From Halisarca cf. caerulea (lineage: Eukaryota; Porifera; Demospongiae; Chondrillida; Halisarcidae), in NCBI GenBank assembly GCA_963170055.1, contig CAUJGJ010000347.1, positions 505,001 through 560,000 on the forward strand: DNA of 55,000 nucleotides. Direction: 5' to 3'. The notes below the pieces were generated by a model. The model ran no database searches. It was given only the letters and a program-made list of their open reading frames with translations, and was not told where the DNA came from. This document shows positions 30,420-42,984 of the stretch, in pieces. A program made the position numbers and the translations under genes. Position 1 is the stretch's first letter, and every line of letters starts with the position of its first letter.

Positions 30420-30795
30420 TGCACGTAAGTACTATAATATAGCTGGCTTATAGTACATACTCCTGGATACAGTAATATTGTAGTAAGCACTCCTCATTCT
30501 GTCCCTGTGCATAACTCATGAACCAACCCTGATAGTAATTACCTGGTTTAGTATGTACTCCTGGATAGTAAGTACTCCTCATTCTGTCCCTGTGTATACC
30601 TCATGTACATAAACAAACCCTGATAGTAAGTACCTGGTTTAGTATATACATACTCCTGGATAGTAAGTGTTCCGTATTTTGTCATGGACCATGCAACCCT
30701 AGTTTATAAGTGCCTGGTTTAGTACATACACCTGCATGGATATACGTAAGTATAATCCTTATTCTGTCCCTGTGTATACCTCATGTATAATATAT
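30420..30795. repeat. Tandem repeat of about 80-100 bp, about 4 units
   Basis: Units carry 'ctcctggatagtaagt', 'attctgtccctgtg' and 'agtacctggtttagta' in that order, with variation. Related single stretches lie at 20060-20350 and 48845. Confidence 0.75.
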
Positions 30796-30800
30796 TTTAT

Positions 30801-30958
30801 AACAGATTTTGACGGCATTCTTTCTTCTCACAAATACTCACAGAGTGTAGACAAGGAAGACAGCTTAGGACGTCCACTTTGTCTCCACATGATGATGAAA
30901 CGCACGAAAAGTCCAAATGTTTCGCTAAGAAGGGCGTATCTACTGGTAGTTCAGCCAT
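30801..30958 (-). pseudogene. TRIM-NHL copy 8: RING fragment only
   Basis: Starts MAELPVDTPFLAKHLDF and runs to CEKKECRQNL, where homology stops abruptly at 30801 in unrelated sequence. Six extra bases (gatgat) change the first ligand pair from C-x2-C to C-x4-C (CVSSSC). No B-box, coiled coil or propeller is attached. The 5' flank is well preserved and matches that of copies 4 and 9. Confidence 0.85.
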
Positions 30959-30980
30959 TTTGCGAGGGCACGTGGTGACT

Positions 30981-30991
30981 GGGAAAATCCC
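30981..30991 (-). promoter_or_regulatory. kappaB-like site upstream of copy 8
   Basis: GGGATTTTCCC on the minus strand, an 11-base form whose first ten bases fit the consensus; 22 bases before the ATG. The same form is seen at copy 11. Confidence 0.4.
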
Positions 30992-31254
30992 TTCCCGTAA
31001 TAATGTAATGTTCTCGACAATGACGATGTAATTATAGTGCAGGTACGGTCTTGGAGACAGCACCCACTTCTTATGTGGAGCTGTCCAAACATCAGAAATA
31101 AAACTGTTAATGCTGCAGTGAAAGATAAATCCATCGTGCATCTGTACTGCTGTGAAGAATCTGGCTGCACTGAATTGCAGCACCCGAAACACTGAGCTGT
31201 TGCACTGTCACATGTTGTAGTGGCGGCATCTCATTGGTGTACATCCATATACAC

Positions 31255-31304
31255 ATATGTATGCACACCCACACCCACATCAAGCCACACACACCGATAC
31301 ACAC

Positions 31305-31379
<75 letters not shown>

Positions 31380-31405
31380 CGTACACACACCTACACGCAC
31401 ACAGA

Positions 31406-31446
<41 letters not shown>

Positions 31447-31454
31447 ACAAACAC

Positions 31455-31506
<52 letters not shown>

Positions 31507-31507
31507 G

Positions 31508-31591
<84 letters not shown>

Positions 31592-31611
31592 CCACACACA
31601 TACACACACAC
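31255..31611. repeat. (CA)n microsatellite upstream of copy 8
   Basis: CA tract with ACCTACGTACAC, ACAAACACAC and AGAAGCCACA interruptions, ending at actggggctgcatcctcc, a boundary shared with 39940. Confidence 0.95.
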
Positions 31612-33480
31612 TGGGGCTGCATCCTCCAGCTTTATAGTTGTGGTAGGTCACCACCTGCAGCTGTGCACACAGTGCACATTGTGAAGCATGCAAAGGTCTG
31701 ACCTCAGTAGTGCATACGTGTGAGATCTTACTCTGTACACCTGACACCAATGAGGAGAGAAATAAAATGAAAGGATCACAAGCAGACCTGCTGTGGATCA
31801 TGCACCATTGTTACAAAATTCATACATGTCATTGAATGTATACTCCTATACACATAAAAACTTATTATAATTAATTCAAGATAGGTCTATAGGTATGTAT
31901 TGGCAGAATGTACTAACCACTAACTGGTGTATATAGGAAGACTACTTCAGCTATATAGTGAGGGCTGAGAATTGATCATACTTGCTATCGATCATCAAGT
32001 TATGCTTGCATGCTCATTATGTAAAAGTACATTCCATGTGTGTAGTCTGTCATTTGAGTATGCCTACAAGTGCAAGATGGGGTTCTATTTGTACCCATAA
32101 TGACCGCAATGCTTCATGTTTTCCTCTGTAAATGTTGTAGCTTAGCTTGTAATTTAAAAGGGTTCTGTCTCAGTGAGTGAGTGAATGTTTATTAACAGTC
32201 ATTTAACTTCAGGATACGTACAAGTTAAATTATAGCTCAAGTTTGCATGTTCATCCTTTGCCCATGCATCATACTTAATTGGCTCTGTCTTGTATATTAA
32301 AATTTAATGTTTGGGAGAGGGGCAGAGCTCCCTTGATATATTTTAGGGGAGCTGCAGCCGCTGCAGCTCCTCTGGTTCTTACACCTGTTCTAACCATGAT
32401 ACTGAGTCAACACGAGACAAAACTTTGCTGTTTTGGCTAAATTGATGTGATACGCAGTGTAGAGTGTTTAAGGCCTTTTCAGGGATTTGATTGTTCCATC
32501 CTAGGCCTTCTTTACTTGTACAAGTGTGTACATGTAGAAGAAGTGTTCCGTTCCTATTTTGAATACTCACCACTTTGATGGTGCTTTCCAAAGTTAGGTC
32601 ATACAAATAACTAGCATGCCTGCAACTCTTTGTTAGTCATGTGTTACAGACATGAAATACAAGGTACTGCCCTGTGGTGGGTGTAGAGGCTGCTCCCTGT
32701 AGTTAGTGGCCATCCTTTCTTTATATTTTCTTTTGGTACCATTGTTATTCAAATCGAGGAATAACATGATAAAAAAAGAAAGCCTCGGACACAGGATTGA
32801 CCTACGTTGCATGGCTTGGTTTTGCCATTTAGTGCCATGCAGGGTCCCGGCAAGGCAAAGGAAGAGTTGGGTAACCAACTATATATCTATAGCTCAGAAA
32901 TCATACTGGGTATGTACCATTGCTACGACACACAATGCAACCTCAACAGACAGTGAAACCTCTCCAATTCGACACACAAGGGAGTTTGAAAAAGTATTGG
33001 CTTATAGGAGGTTGCAATAATTGTCGAATTATAGAGTGATTCTTTCCATATATGATGCATGATGTACTGCATGCACTCATAAGATGGTCGGATTAGAGAG
33101 CTAGAATGTTGGATTACAAAGGTGTCGGATTACAGAGGTGTCACTGTAGCCTTCATTAGTATTCACAATCTTGTACAAGACAGATCTAGAATTCTGCTGC
33201 AGTTGATTAGCACACAGTATAGTCTCTCTGATGCACGGTCCTTGCACGGTCTGTGCTGTAGGCACTTGTGCGTGATCAGTTCTATAGCTGGTAAAAGGCA
33301 CAGCTTTTCATCTCACACATATAAGTCAGTAAAACATGCAGATAATGTTTTGCAGTACACATGCACACATGTATGCAGAGTGCAGACTGCTATATTTCGG
33401 CTCATATAATTGAAACAACATAAAATAGCAGTTGAAAGTTGGGCTCCAAAACTATAGGTATGCTGACAGTGGTCACTGGT
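31612..33480. repeat. 5' block of copy 8, duplicated at 39941-41440
   Basis: Collinear with the sequence upstream of copy 9: agctttatagttgtggtagg, tcaccacctgcagctgtgca, gaatgtactaaccacta, gtctcagtgagtgagtgaat, ttaaggccttttcaggga and aaggcacagcttttcatctc occur in the same order. No gene seen in either block. Confidence 0.8.
32951..33146. mobile_element. pogo/Tigger-like MITE, both ends clear
   Basis: Left end CAGTGAAACCTCTCCAATTC; right end reverse-complemented CAGTGACACCTCTGTAATCC. 196 bp, no coding capacity. The duplicated block near 41075-41125 keeps only its right part. Confidence 0.7.
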
Positions 33481-33606
33481 ACACATAGTCTTCCTATGTA
33501 TATATATATACACCAGGCTAGGCATCAGGCTATATACCATATGTATGTGAGACCTAAAGATTATCCCTTTTGCCATAACTTCTGATATCATACACACATA
33601 CGTACA

Positions 33607-33653
33607 ACCATAGATACTCTATACTCCGTTACGGAGTATAGAGTATCTATGGT
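33607..33653. repeat. 47-bp palindrome flanked by GTACAAC repeats
   Basis: ACCATAGATACTCTATACTC and on to a single central T, then the exact complement: arms of 23 bases. GTACAAC occurs at 33602-33608 and 33652-33658, overlapping the arm ends, like a target duplication. Confidence 0.75.
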
Positions 33654-33780
33654 ACAACAGAGCAAGAATCGGAAACAGTGTGCACCTCAACACATATTGC
33701 AATAATATATGTTAGTATATGTACTGTAAATTTATACATATAGCACTACATGGAACCATGCAGCTATGTAGAGGCCATGC

Positions 33781-36678
33781 ATGAATGGTGTACATGTGTC
33801 AAGCATGACTGGTGTACATCTGTCAAGCATGACTGGTGTACATCTGTCAAGCATGACTGGCGTACAAGTGTCAAGCATGACTGGTGTACATGTGTCAAGC
33901 ATGACTGGTGTACATGTGTCAAGCATGACTGGTGTACATGTGTCAAGCATGACTGGTGTACATGTGTCAAGCATGACTGGTGTACATGTGTCAAGCATGA
34001 CTGGTGCACATGTGTCAAGCATGACTGGTGTACATGTGTCAAGTATGACTGGTGTACATGTGTCAAGCATGACTGGTGTACATGTGTCAAGCATGACTGG
34101 TGTACATGTGTCAAGTATGACTGGTGTACATGTGTCAAGCATGACTGGTGCACATGTGTCAAGTATGACTGGTGTACATGTGTCAAGCATGACTGGTGTA
34201 CATGTGTCAAGCATGACTGGTGTACATGTGTCAAGCATGACTGGTGTACATGTGTAAAGCACGACTGGTGTACATGTGTCAAGCATGACTGGTGTACATG
34301 TGTCAAGCATGACTGGTGTACATGTGTCAAGCATGACTGGTGTACATGTGTCAAGCATAAATGGTGTACATGTGTCAAGCATGACTGGTGTACATGTGTC
34401 AAGCATGACTGGTGTACATGTGTCAAGCATGACTGGTGTACATGTGTAAAGCACGACTGGTGTACATGTGTCAAGCATGACTGGTGTACATGTGTCAAGC
34501 ATGACTGGTGTACGTGTGTCAAGCATGACTGGTGCACATGTGTCAAGCATGACTGGTGTACATGTGTCAAGCATAAATGGTGTACATGTGTCAAGCATGA
34601 CTGGTGTACATGTGTCAAGCATGACTGGTGTACATGTGTCAAGCATGACTGGTGTACATGTGTCAAGCACAACTGGTGTACATGTGTCAAGCATGACTGG
34701 TGTACATGTGTCAAGCATGACTGGTGTACGGGTGTCAAGCATGACTGGTGCACATGTGTCAAGCATAAATGGTGTACATGTGTCAAGCATGACTGGTGTA
34801 CATGTGTCAAGCATGACTGGTGTACATGTGTCAAGCATGACTGGTGTGCATGTGTCAAGCATGACTGGTGTACATGTGTCAAGCATGACTGGTGTACATG
34901 TGTCAAGCATGACTGGTGTACATGTGTCAAGCATGACTGGTGTACATGTGTCAAGCATGACTGGTGTACATGTGTCAAGCACAACTGGTGTACATGTGTC
35001 AAGCATGACTGGTGTACATGTGTCAAGCATGACTGGTGTACGGGTGTCAAGCATGACTGGTGTACATGTGTCAAGCATGACTGGTGTACATGTGTCAAGC
35101 ATGACTGGTGTACATGTGTCAAGCATGACTGGTGTACATGTGTCAAGCATGACTGGTGTACATGTGTCAAGCACAACTGGTGTACATGTGTCAAGCATGA
35201 CTGGTGTACATGTGTCAAACATGACTGGTGTACACGTGTCAAGCATGACTGGTGTACATGTGTCAAGCATGACTGGTGTACACGTGTCAAGCATGACTGG
35301 TGTACACGTGTCAAGCATGACTGGTGTACATGTGTCAAGCATGACTGGTGTACATGTGTCAAGCATGACTGGTGCATACATGTGTCAAGTATGACTGGTG
35401 TGTACATGTGTCAAGCATGACTGGTGTACATGTGTCAAGCATGACTGGTGTACATGTGTCAAGCATGACTGGTGTACATGTGTCAAGCATGACTGGTGTA
35501 CATGTGTCAAGCATGACTGGTGTACATGTGTCAAGCATAAATGGTGTACATGTGTCAAGCATGACTGGTGTACATGTGTCAAGCATGACTGGTGTACATG
35601 TGTCAAGCATGACTGGTGTACATGTGTAAAGCACGACTGGTGTACATGTGTCAAGCATGACTGGTGTACATGTGTCAAGCATGACTGGTGTACGTGTGTC
35701 AAGCATGACTGGTGCACATGTGTCAAGCATGACTGGTGTACATGTGTCAAGCATAAATGGTGTACATGTGTCAAGCATGACTGGTGTACATGTGTCAAGC
35801 ATGACTGGTGTACATGTGTCAAGCATGACTGGTGTACATGTGTCAAGCACAACTGGTGTACATGTGTCAAGCATGACTGGTGTACATGTGTCAAGCATGA
35901 CTGGTGTACGGGTGTCAAGCATGACTGGTGCACATGTGTCAAGCATAAATGGTGTACATGTGTCAAGCATGACTGGTGTACATGTGTCAAGCATGACTGG
36001 TGTACATGTGTCAAGCATGACTGGTGTGCATGTGTCAAGCATGACTGGTGTACATGTGTCAAGCATGACTGGTGTACATGTGTCAAGCATGACTGGTGTA
36101 CATGTGTCAAGCATGACTGGTGTACATGTGTCAAGCATGACTGGTGTACATGTGTCAAGCACAACTGGTGTACATGTGTCAAGCATGACTGGTGTACATG
36201 TGTCAAGCATGACTGGTGTACGGGTGTCAAGCATGACTGGTGTACATGTGTCAAGCATGACTGGTGTACATGTGTCAAGCATGACTGGTGTACATGTGTC
36301 AAGCATGACTGGTGTACATGTGTCAAGCATGACTGGTGTACATGTGTCAAGCACAACTGGTGTACATGTGTCAAGCATGACTGGTGTACATGTGTCAAAC
36401 ATGACTGGTGTACACGTGTCAAGCATGACTGGTGTACATGTGTCAAGCATGACTGGTGTACACGTGTCAAGCATGACTGGTGTACACGTGTCAAGCATGA
36501 CTGGTGTACATGTGTCAAGCATGACTGGTGTACATGTGTCAAGCATGACTGGTGCATACATGTGTCAAGTATGACTGGTGTGTACATGTGTCAAGCATGA
36601 CTGGTGTACATGTGTCAAGCATGACTGGTGTACATGTGTTAAGCATGACTGGTGTACATGTGTCAAGCATGACTGGTG
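33781..36678. repeat. Large 24-bp minisatellite, about 120 copies
   Basis: Units of CATGACTGGTGTACATGTGT plus CAAG with scattered variants (CATAAATGG, CACAACTGG, TACGGGTG). The variant pattern from about 34264 to 35420 is repeated at 35444 to 36600 with an offset of exactly 1180 bases (49 units plus 4), with no difference seen. Frames of 300-550 codons on both strands arise because the 24-bp unit has no stop in four of six frames. Confidence 0.97.
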
Positions 36679-37181
36679 CTCGTATCAAATGAAATTATGC
36701 AACTACAAATGTATGGCTGGGTGTATATATACCCATGTAAATCATTGGTCTTGTACATGTGCCAATTAATGCAAGTGAAGTTTAAAATTGCATGCATATG
36801 GGACGGACTCCAGCTGCAGCTTGTTAGCTAAAGTCATAGCTTGGAATAGCCATTGCATGTAAGCCTTAAGCTTTCTGAAGTGATGAATGACATCATCATA
36901 TATAATAAACACTTATATGTTCCAACTCAGAAATAAGCCAATTTGACTCCGATGACATATATATTACATCAAGATAATTAAAATTAAGTACACATATTAT
37001 TTGAGTTTGATACTTATACATGAAAATACATGAATGATACATACCGGTAATACAATCTTTCCACAATACACACATAAACAGGATATATGCCGTGTGGTAT
37101 ATAGCATGCTTTCAAAATCTGTCAACTACACACAGTATGGTAATGGTAATGGGATCGAGGACAGATCATGAGGACATTGGT
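36679..37181. repeat. 3' flank of copy 9, paralogous to 4698-5061
   Basis: Same order of sequence as at copy 2 (gactccagctgcagcttgtt, agccttaagctttctgaagt, cataccggtaatacaatc), then the common 3'-UTR-like segment. Confidence 0.8.
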
Positions 37182-39338
37182 CTAAAGTTTCACAATTCTA
37201 CCATTACCAGAATCAGCTACAAAAATAAACCCATCATCAGTGACAGCTACTCCAAAAGGATTCTTCAGCCTAACACCTTTCACTTCATGTACACATTCTC
37301 CACTTGGTGAGAAGATGGAGAGTTTATGAGCAATCCAGGATGTTACAACAATATGGCCGTCTTTAGTGAAAGCTAGTCCAGTGGCTCCATTTAAGACATC
37401 TGTCCCAAACTGTCGAACTAAGCGGCCATCTTGTTGGAAGACGCGGATGCAAGCGTCACTAACATACACTAAATCATCTTGACCAATACAGATCTGATCT
37501 GGATCACTGAACTCTCCAGGCTGTGATCCTTTGGACCCAAAAGAGTACTGGAACTCTCCATTCTCACTATACACAGATATTCTGCCACTATCCGTCTCAG
37601 AAACAAACAATTGTCCTTTGTTATTGACTGCTAGTCCAGTAGGTCCATTGAGTCTGTCTGATCCAAACTCCTTAACAAGCTCTCCATTTGGTCTGTAGAC
37701 TGCAATACAGTTCCTACTGTACAGACTGACTGCTATGTTGCCATCACTGAGGGAAGCAATACCATCAACATTGCCTCCAGGATCTTGTACTTGGAAGGAA
37801 TTCAACATTTCACCATTTTTAGCAAAACTACAGACTTCTTTATTCTTATTGTCAGTTGCTAACAATGTCCCTTGCTTTGTGTATACTAGTGCTCCGAATA
37901 GTCTCTCCTCATGACCTCTGATCTCCTGTTTGATGGTGTTGGGATAACACATCTTCACATTCACTGGACTGCCTTTCATGTGGACACCGTTAACAGTCAC
38001 AGACAGTTCACACTCCTCAGATGGCACACTAACAAATATCACCTGGTATGTACCATCTCCGTTATCCTCCACTTTACCCAACACTGGAACTCCACATGTA
38101 GTTGGAGTCAGGACTGATACAACATTCTCTCCCCCAAATGCACACTGACTACCACTGTGGTCTCTAGTCACTACTTTCAACATCAGAGGTACATTCCATG
38201 GACGACACTCCACAGTGTTGTTGGCTATGGTCACTCCTTCCATAGTAGAGGTTTCAGGATCTGCTTCCAAAGACAAACGACCCACTTGTGACAGAATCTT
38301 CTCTGCTTCTTCTCTTTTCTCTGATACAAAGTGGATACTGGAACTGGAAGGAGGAGGTGGAGGGATGGGGGTGGACGTCAACGTGGATGCTCTCTGGATT
38401 ATTGCTTTGCGTACAGACAACTGTTCTTTTGTTGTACTGTCATGGACAATATCCTCCACTGATGTCTTGAAATGTTCTAGCTGATTCATATGGGTTTCAA
38501 CAGTCTTCTTGTGTACTTCCAGATCCCTTCTTCTCTTCTCCTCTACTTTTTCCACTTCAGAAACAAGGACAGTGCAGCGATTAGTCACAGCTTCAATTAT
38601 GCGATCTTTCAGTTCAGTAATGTCTTTTTTACAGCGATTACCTTCTTCATGGAGGGTGAACAGTCGATCATCGGTATCTCTCACTGTGGAGGACATATTA
38701 TCCATTATCATCTTGGCTGCTTTGATGCACTGAGCAAGAGGTTGTTTGTTCATTTCACCCACTTCTTTGTCAACAAACAGCACTCTGTGTGACTGGTGAG
38801 GACCTACTACTGGACATACTGTACAGATCAGAGCCTCACAGTCTTGACAGAAGCACTCCAACTCTTTGTTGTGTGCGGGACAGAGAGGGAGGTTAGTCGA
38901 ACTGGCGATTCCTTCCTTCAGTGCATTTTCTAGTGGTTTGATTTTGTGCTTCTTCAAAATAGTAACAGATCTGTGCGCATTGTGGCACTCCTCGCAGAGT
39001 GGACCAGGGCAATCGGAGCAGAAGACGACAGCTAACTGGGGAGAATTGTGATCTGCACAACAAAACGTTCCTTCCTCCTCGCGTCGTTTAGCGATGGCTT
39101 TCCTTTCAGCGATCGTATAACGAGGAAATCCTTCCGCAGGATAGACGAACGTCTCTTTACAATGCGAACAAGACGCCTTGCGATCTAACAGATTTTGACG
39201 GCATTCTTTCTTCTCACAAACGCTCAAAGAGTGCAGACAAGGAAGACGGCTGAGAACGTCAAGTTCATCTCCACATGAAACGCAACAAAAGTCCAAATGT
39301 TTCGCTACGAGGGGTGTACCTGCCGGTAGTTCAGCCAT
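37182..39338 (-). CDS. TRIM-NHL protein, copy 9 (intact)
   Basis: 718 residues from MAELPAGTPL, the shortest intact copy. The RING-like region has FCCVSC; B-box 1 (FCCADH), the linker HRSVTILKKHKIKPL and B-box 2 (CPAHNKELECFCQDC) match copy 2. The coiled coil is the most changed in the cluster (AAKMIMDNMSSTVRDTDD, VEKVEEKRRRDLEVHKKTVETHMNQ). A filamin repeat and six NHL blades follow. Blade 4 has a shortened turn: SDACIRVF replaces SDRGNNRIQVF, three residues fewer. Other loops read GNV, DSG (in ETDSGR), SDPD and WIAHK. No defect is seen. Its 3' side holds the largest satellite array of the window. Confidence 0.93.
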   Translation of the reverse strand: MAELPAGTPLVAKHLDFCCVSCGDELDVLSRLPCLHSLSVCEKKECRQNLLDRKASCSHCKETFVYPAEGFPRYTIAERKAIAKRREEEGTFCCADHNSPQLAVVFCSDCPGPLCEECHNAHRSVTILKKHKIKPLENALKEGIASSTNLPLCPAHNKELECFCQDCEALICTVCPVVGPHQSHRVLFVDKEVGEMNKQPLAQCIKAAKMIMDNMSSTVRDTDDRLFTLHEEGNRCKKDITELKDRIIEAVTNRCTVLVSEVEKVEEKRRRDLEVHKKTVETHMNQLEHFKTSVEDIVHDSTTKEQLSVRKAIIQRASTLTSTPIPPPPPSSSSIHFVSEKREEAEKILSQVGRLSLEADPETSTMEGVTIANNTVECRPWNVPLMLKVVTRDHSGSQCAFGGENVVSVLTPTTCGVPVLGKVEDNGDGTYQVIFVSVPSEECELSVTVNGVHMKGSPVNVKMCYPNTIKQEIRGHEERLFGALVYTKQGTLLATDNKNKEVCSFAKNGEMLNSFQVQDPGGNVDGIASLSDGNIAVSLYSRNCIAVYRPNGELVKEFGSDRLNGPTGLAVNNKGQLFVSETDSGRISVYSENGEFQYSFGSKGSQPGEFSDPDQICIGQDDLVYVSDACIRVFQQDGRLVRQFGTDVLNGATGLAFTKDGHIVVTSWIAHKLSIFSPSGECVHEVKGVRLKNPFGVAVTDDGFIFVADSGNGRIVKL

Positions 39339-39364
39339 TTTTGCGAGGGCACGTGGCTAACTAA

Positions 39365-39374
39365 GGGAAATCCC
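39365..39374 (-). promoter_or_regulatory. kappaB-like site upstream of copy 9
   Basis: GGGATTTCCC on the minus strand, 26 bases before the ATG. The sequence beyond it (ttattcaattcatg) differs from other copies, so the site is conserved beyond its flank. Confidence 0.45.
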
Positions 39375-39642
39375 TTATTCAATTCATGAAAGCTTTACAA
39401 CCATATTTATGTAAATATAATAAAGTCTTAGTGATATATATGGGGAGTATGGTTGATGGTCAGACATCAACAGGTGATGCTGCCAGGTACAGGAAATGTG
39501 GATCGGTACTACTGAGGCAAAAGACGACAGCCAACTGAGCGGTGACTGCTAGGAAGAAATCTGAGCACTGCCCGGCAGGAAGTTGCAGAAGCACTGAGCT
39601 GGTTCACTGTCACATAATGTAGTGGCGACATCTCATTGGTGT

Positions 39643-39645
<3 letters not shown>

Positions 39646-39694
<49 letters not shown>

Positions 39695-39786
39695 ACACAC
39701 AAACACACACACACACACAGGCACACACACACAAACACACACACCCATACCCACACACACACCCTCACCTACCCCCCCACACACAT

Positions 39787-39859
<73 letters not shown>

Positions 39860-39940
39860 CACACAAACACACACACATGCGTACCCACCCACCCACACAC
39901 ACACACGCGCGCACGCACACACACACACACAGACACACAC
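39646..39940. repeat. (CA)n microsatellite upstream of copy 9
   Basis: CA tract with C-rich interruptions (ctacccccccacac, acccacccaccc) and gcgcgcacgcac. Confidence 0.95.
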
Positions 39941-42291
39941 TGGGGCTGAATTCTCTAGCTTTATAGTTGTGGTAGGTCACCACCTGCAGCTGTGCACACA
40001 GTACACATTGTGAAGCATGCAAAGGTCTGACCCCAGCAGTGCATACGTGTGAGATCTTACTCTGTACACCTGACACCAATGAGGAGAGGAATAAAACAAA
40101 AGGATCACAAGCAGACCTGCTGTGGACCATGCACCATTGTTACAATATACATTTTTACATACATGTCATTGAATATATATTATAGGGTCTCATTAACACT
40201 CTTATGTGCATAAAAAATTAATTCTGATAGGTATAAATATGAGTTTTCGGTAGAATGTACTAACCACTATAGCTAGCTGGTGTAGGAAGACTACTTCAGC
40301 TAGGGGGGCTGAGAATTGATCATACTTGCTATCATTATGCTTGTATGCTTATTATAATTATGTACAGTACATTCCATGTGTGCAGTCTATCATGCGCGTA
40401 TGCCTACAAGTGAAAAATGGCTGTCTGTTGGTATCCATAATGACGACAATGTTTCATGTTTTCCTCTGTGACAGTTGTAGCTTAGCTTGTATTTCAAAAG
40501 AGTTAATTATGTCTCAGTGAGTGAGTGAATGTTTATAATAAACAGTCATTTTAAATTATAAGGATACAAGTTAGCTGTTAGGTTAGCTCTGCATGTTGAT
40601 CCTTTTCCACTGATATACGTGGCTCTGCCTTAAGCTTGTATTATATCAAATGTTTGGGAGGGGGGAGCTAGGCAAAGCCCCTTTGATATATATATAGGGG
40701 TGCTGCAGCCCCTGCAGCCCCTCTGGTTCCTACACCTGTACATGTGCTAACCATGATAGTACTAGTCTGCATGCACATGAGACAAACTTTGCTGTTTTAG
40801 CCCAAATTGATATAATATTATATATGAGGTTGCATAGTGTAGTGTTTAAGGCCTTTTCAGGGATTTGATTATTCCACCCTAGGCCTTCTTTACCTGTACA
40901 AGTGTGTACATGTAGAAGAAGTGTTCCGTCCTTATTCTGAATACTCACCACTGTGATGGTGCTTTCCAAAGTTAGGTCATACAAATAATTTAAAATAACA
41001 TGCAACCATTTTTTAGGCACGGGTTACAGGCATGAAATACAAGGTACTGCCCAGGGTACTTGCTGCATGTACCATAAGGTGGTCGGATTGGAGAGTTAGA
41101 ATGTTGGATTATAGAGGTGTCACTATGGTCTTCATTAGCATTCATAATCATGTATGAGACAAATTTCTGCAGCTGCATGATTAGCATATGTGTATACACA
41201 CTAGTCTCTTTGATTCTCGCAGGGTCTGCTGTAGGCATGTGTGCGTGCATAATCAGCTAGTTTTATATAGCTGGCAAAAGGCACAGCTTTTCATCTCACT
41301 CATATAAGTCAGTAAAACAGATAGTATTTTGCAGTGCACGTGCACACACAGAGCGTAGATTGCTATTTCTGCTCATGTAATTGAAAGCAACATAATATAG
41401 CAGTTGACAGTTGGGCTCCAAACTATAGGTCTAGCCTCTATATAGCTGCATGGTTTCATGTAGTACTATATATGTATAAATATACAGTACATACAAACAT
41501 ACATTATGTGATGCGGTGTACACACTGTTTTGCTCTGCTGTACATATGTGTGCATGATATCAGAAGTTATTGCAAAAGGCCCAATCTTTTGGTCTCACAT
41601 ATATATGGTATGTAGCCTCGTGGCTATTTTACCTCCAGGTCCTACATATTACACTTTTTGGGACACAACATAATACAATATAGCAGTTTCCAAGGGCTGC
41701 AAATTTGTACTATAATTTGGTATTAGAATTGCTGATACTTGCAATTGGATAGTAAGTACCCTCTATAGGGAAGGCAAAACAGGTGCACTCACTATCAGGG
41801 ACACTTACCATTTAAGTTTTTTCAATGGTATTGCATAGGTAATTGTGGCGAATTAATTTCAGGATCGAAGTAATTTTTGCTTGGTACAGCTTGGGTTGGA
41901 TCTGTGGTGTTAAACATGTGAATATTCCCTCAGGAATATATTATGATTATTTTACGTGTCAATTAATGATTACAAACTTAAAATTTGGCTATAATATTAT
42001 TATTATGTAAAATTTCTGATGATGCTAGCAAACTGCCTGGAGTGCTGTTCTGACATAAACATTTAGAATAGTGTAATATTTGCTGGAGAGTGGATTGTTA
42101 CCAAACGAAGAAAACAACTTACCTTTAGTAGACAATAACAGATTCCTGCTAGTAGTAGACGTACAACTAAGGTACAGCTATATAGGTTTAGTAAATAAGT
42201 AAGGCTCAGTCCCTATATAGCTACTGGCTGATAATTGGTTTGGCTGTATATATATGTAGCCGTGCTAGCCGTACTGTTTCTTCCGCCAATA
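39941..42291. other. 5' block of copy 9 followed by sequence without a gene
   Basis: 39941-41440 is the partner of 31612-33480. From about 41440 to 42291 I see AT-rich sequence with no recognised feature. Confidence 0.55.
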
Positions 42292-42846
42292 TATAGTGAC
42301 CAATGTACGTAGGTTCAATATAATAGTGACAACTGTACGTAGGTTCAATATATAGTGACCACTGTACGTAGGTTCAATATAAGTGACCACTGTACGTATA
42401 GGTTCAATATACAGTGACCACTGTACGTAGGCTCAATATATAGTGACCACTGTATGTAGGTTCAATATATAATGACCACTGTACGTAGGTTCAATATATA
42501 GTGACCACTGTACGTAGGTTCAATGTATAGTGACCACTGTACGTAGGTTCAATATATAGTGACCACTGTACGTAGGCTCAATGTATAGTGACCACTGTAC
42601 GTAGGTTCAATGTATAGTGACCACTATACATATAGGTTCAATGTATAGTGACCACTGTCTAGGTTCAATATATTATAGTGACCACTGTACGTATAGGTTC
42701 AATGTATAGTGACCACTGTACGTAGGTTCAATGTATAGTGACCACTGTCTAGGTTCAATATATTATAGTGACCACTGTACGTAGGTTCAATGTATAGTGA
42801 CCACTGTCTAGGTTCAATGTATAGTGACCACTGTACGTAGGCTCAA
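42292..42846. repeat. 29-bp minisatellite, about 19 copies
   Basis: Units read TAGTGACCACTGTACGTAGG followed by TTCAATATA, with shorter CTGTCTAGG units interspersed. Confidence 0.93.
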
Positions 42847-42984
42847 TCACAGAGGCCTGGGGGTTATAGGACCAAGGGTGCCTACTCTTGATTGGGACAT
42901 TCAACTTAATTGTCGATTAAGACATTGACCTTGCCTTCGCCTCTTTAGCAATCGTATAATTACACACATAGGTATAGTACACAT

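Noticed and set aside
33732..36600. Very long open frames (300-550 codons) on both strands across the 24-bp arrays
   Set aside because: The unit length is a multiple of 3 and lacks stops in four of six frames, so open frames arise automatically on both strands. No start context, unique sequence or domain supports a protein.
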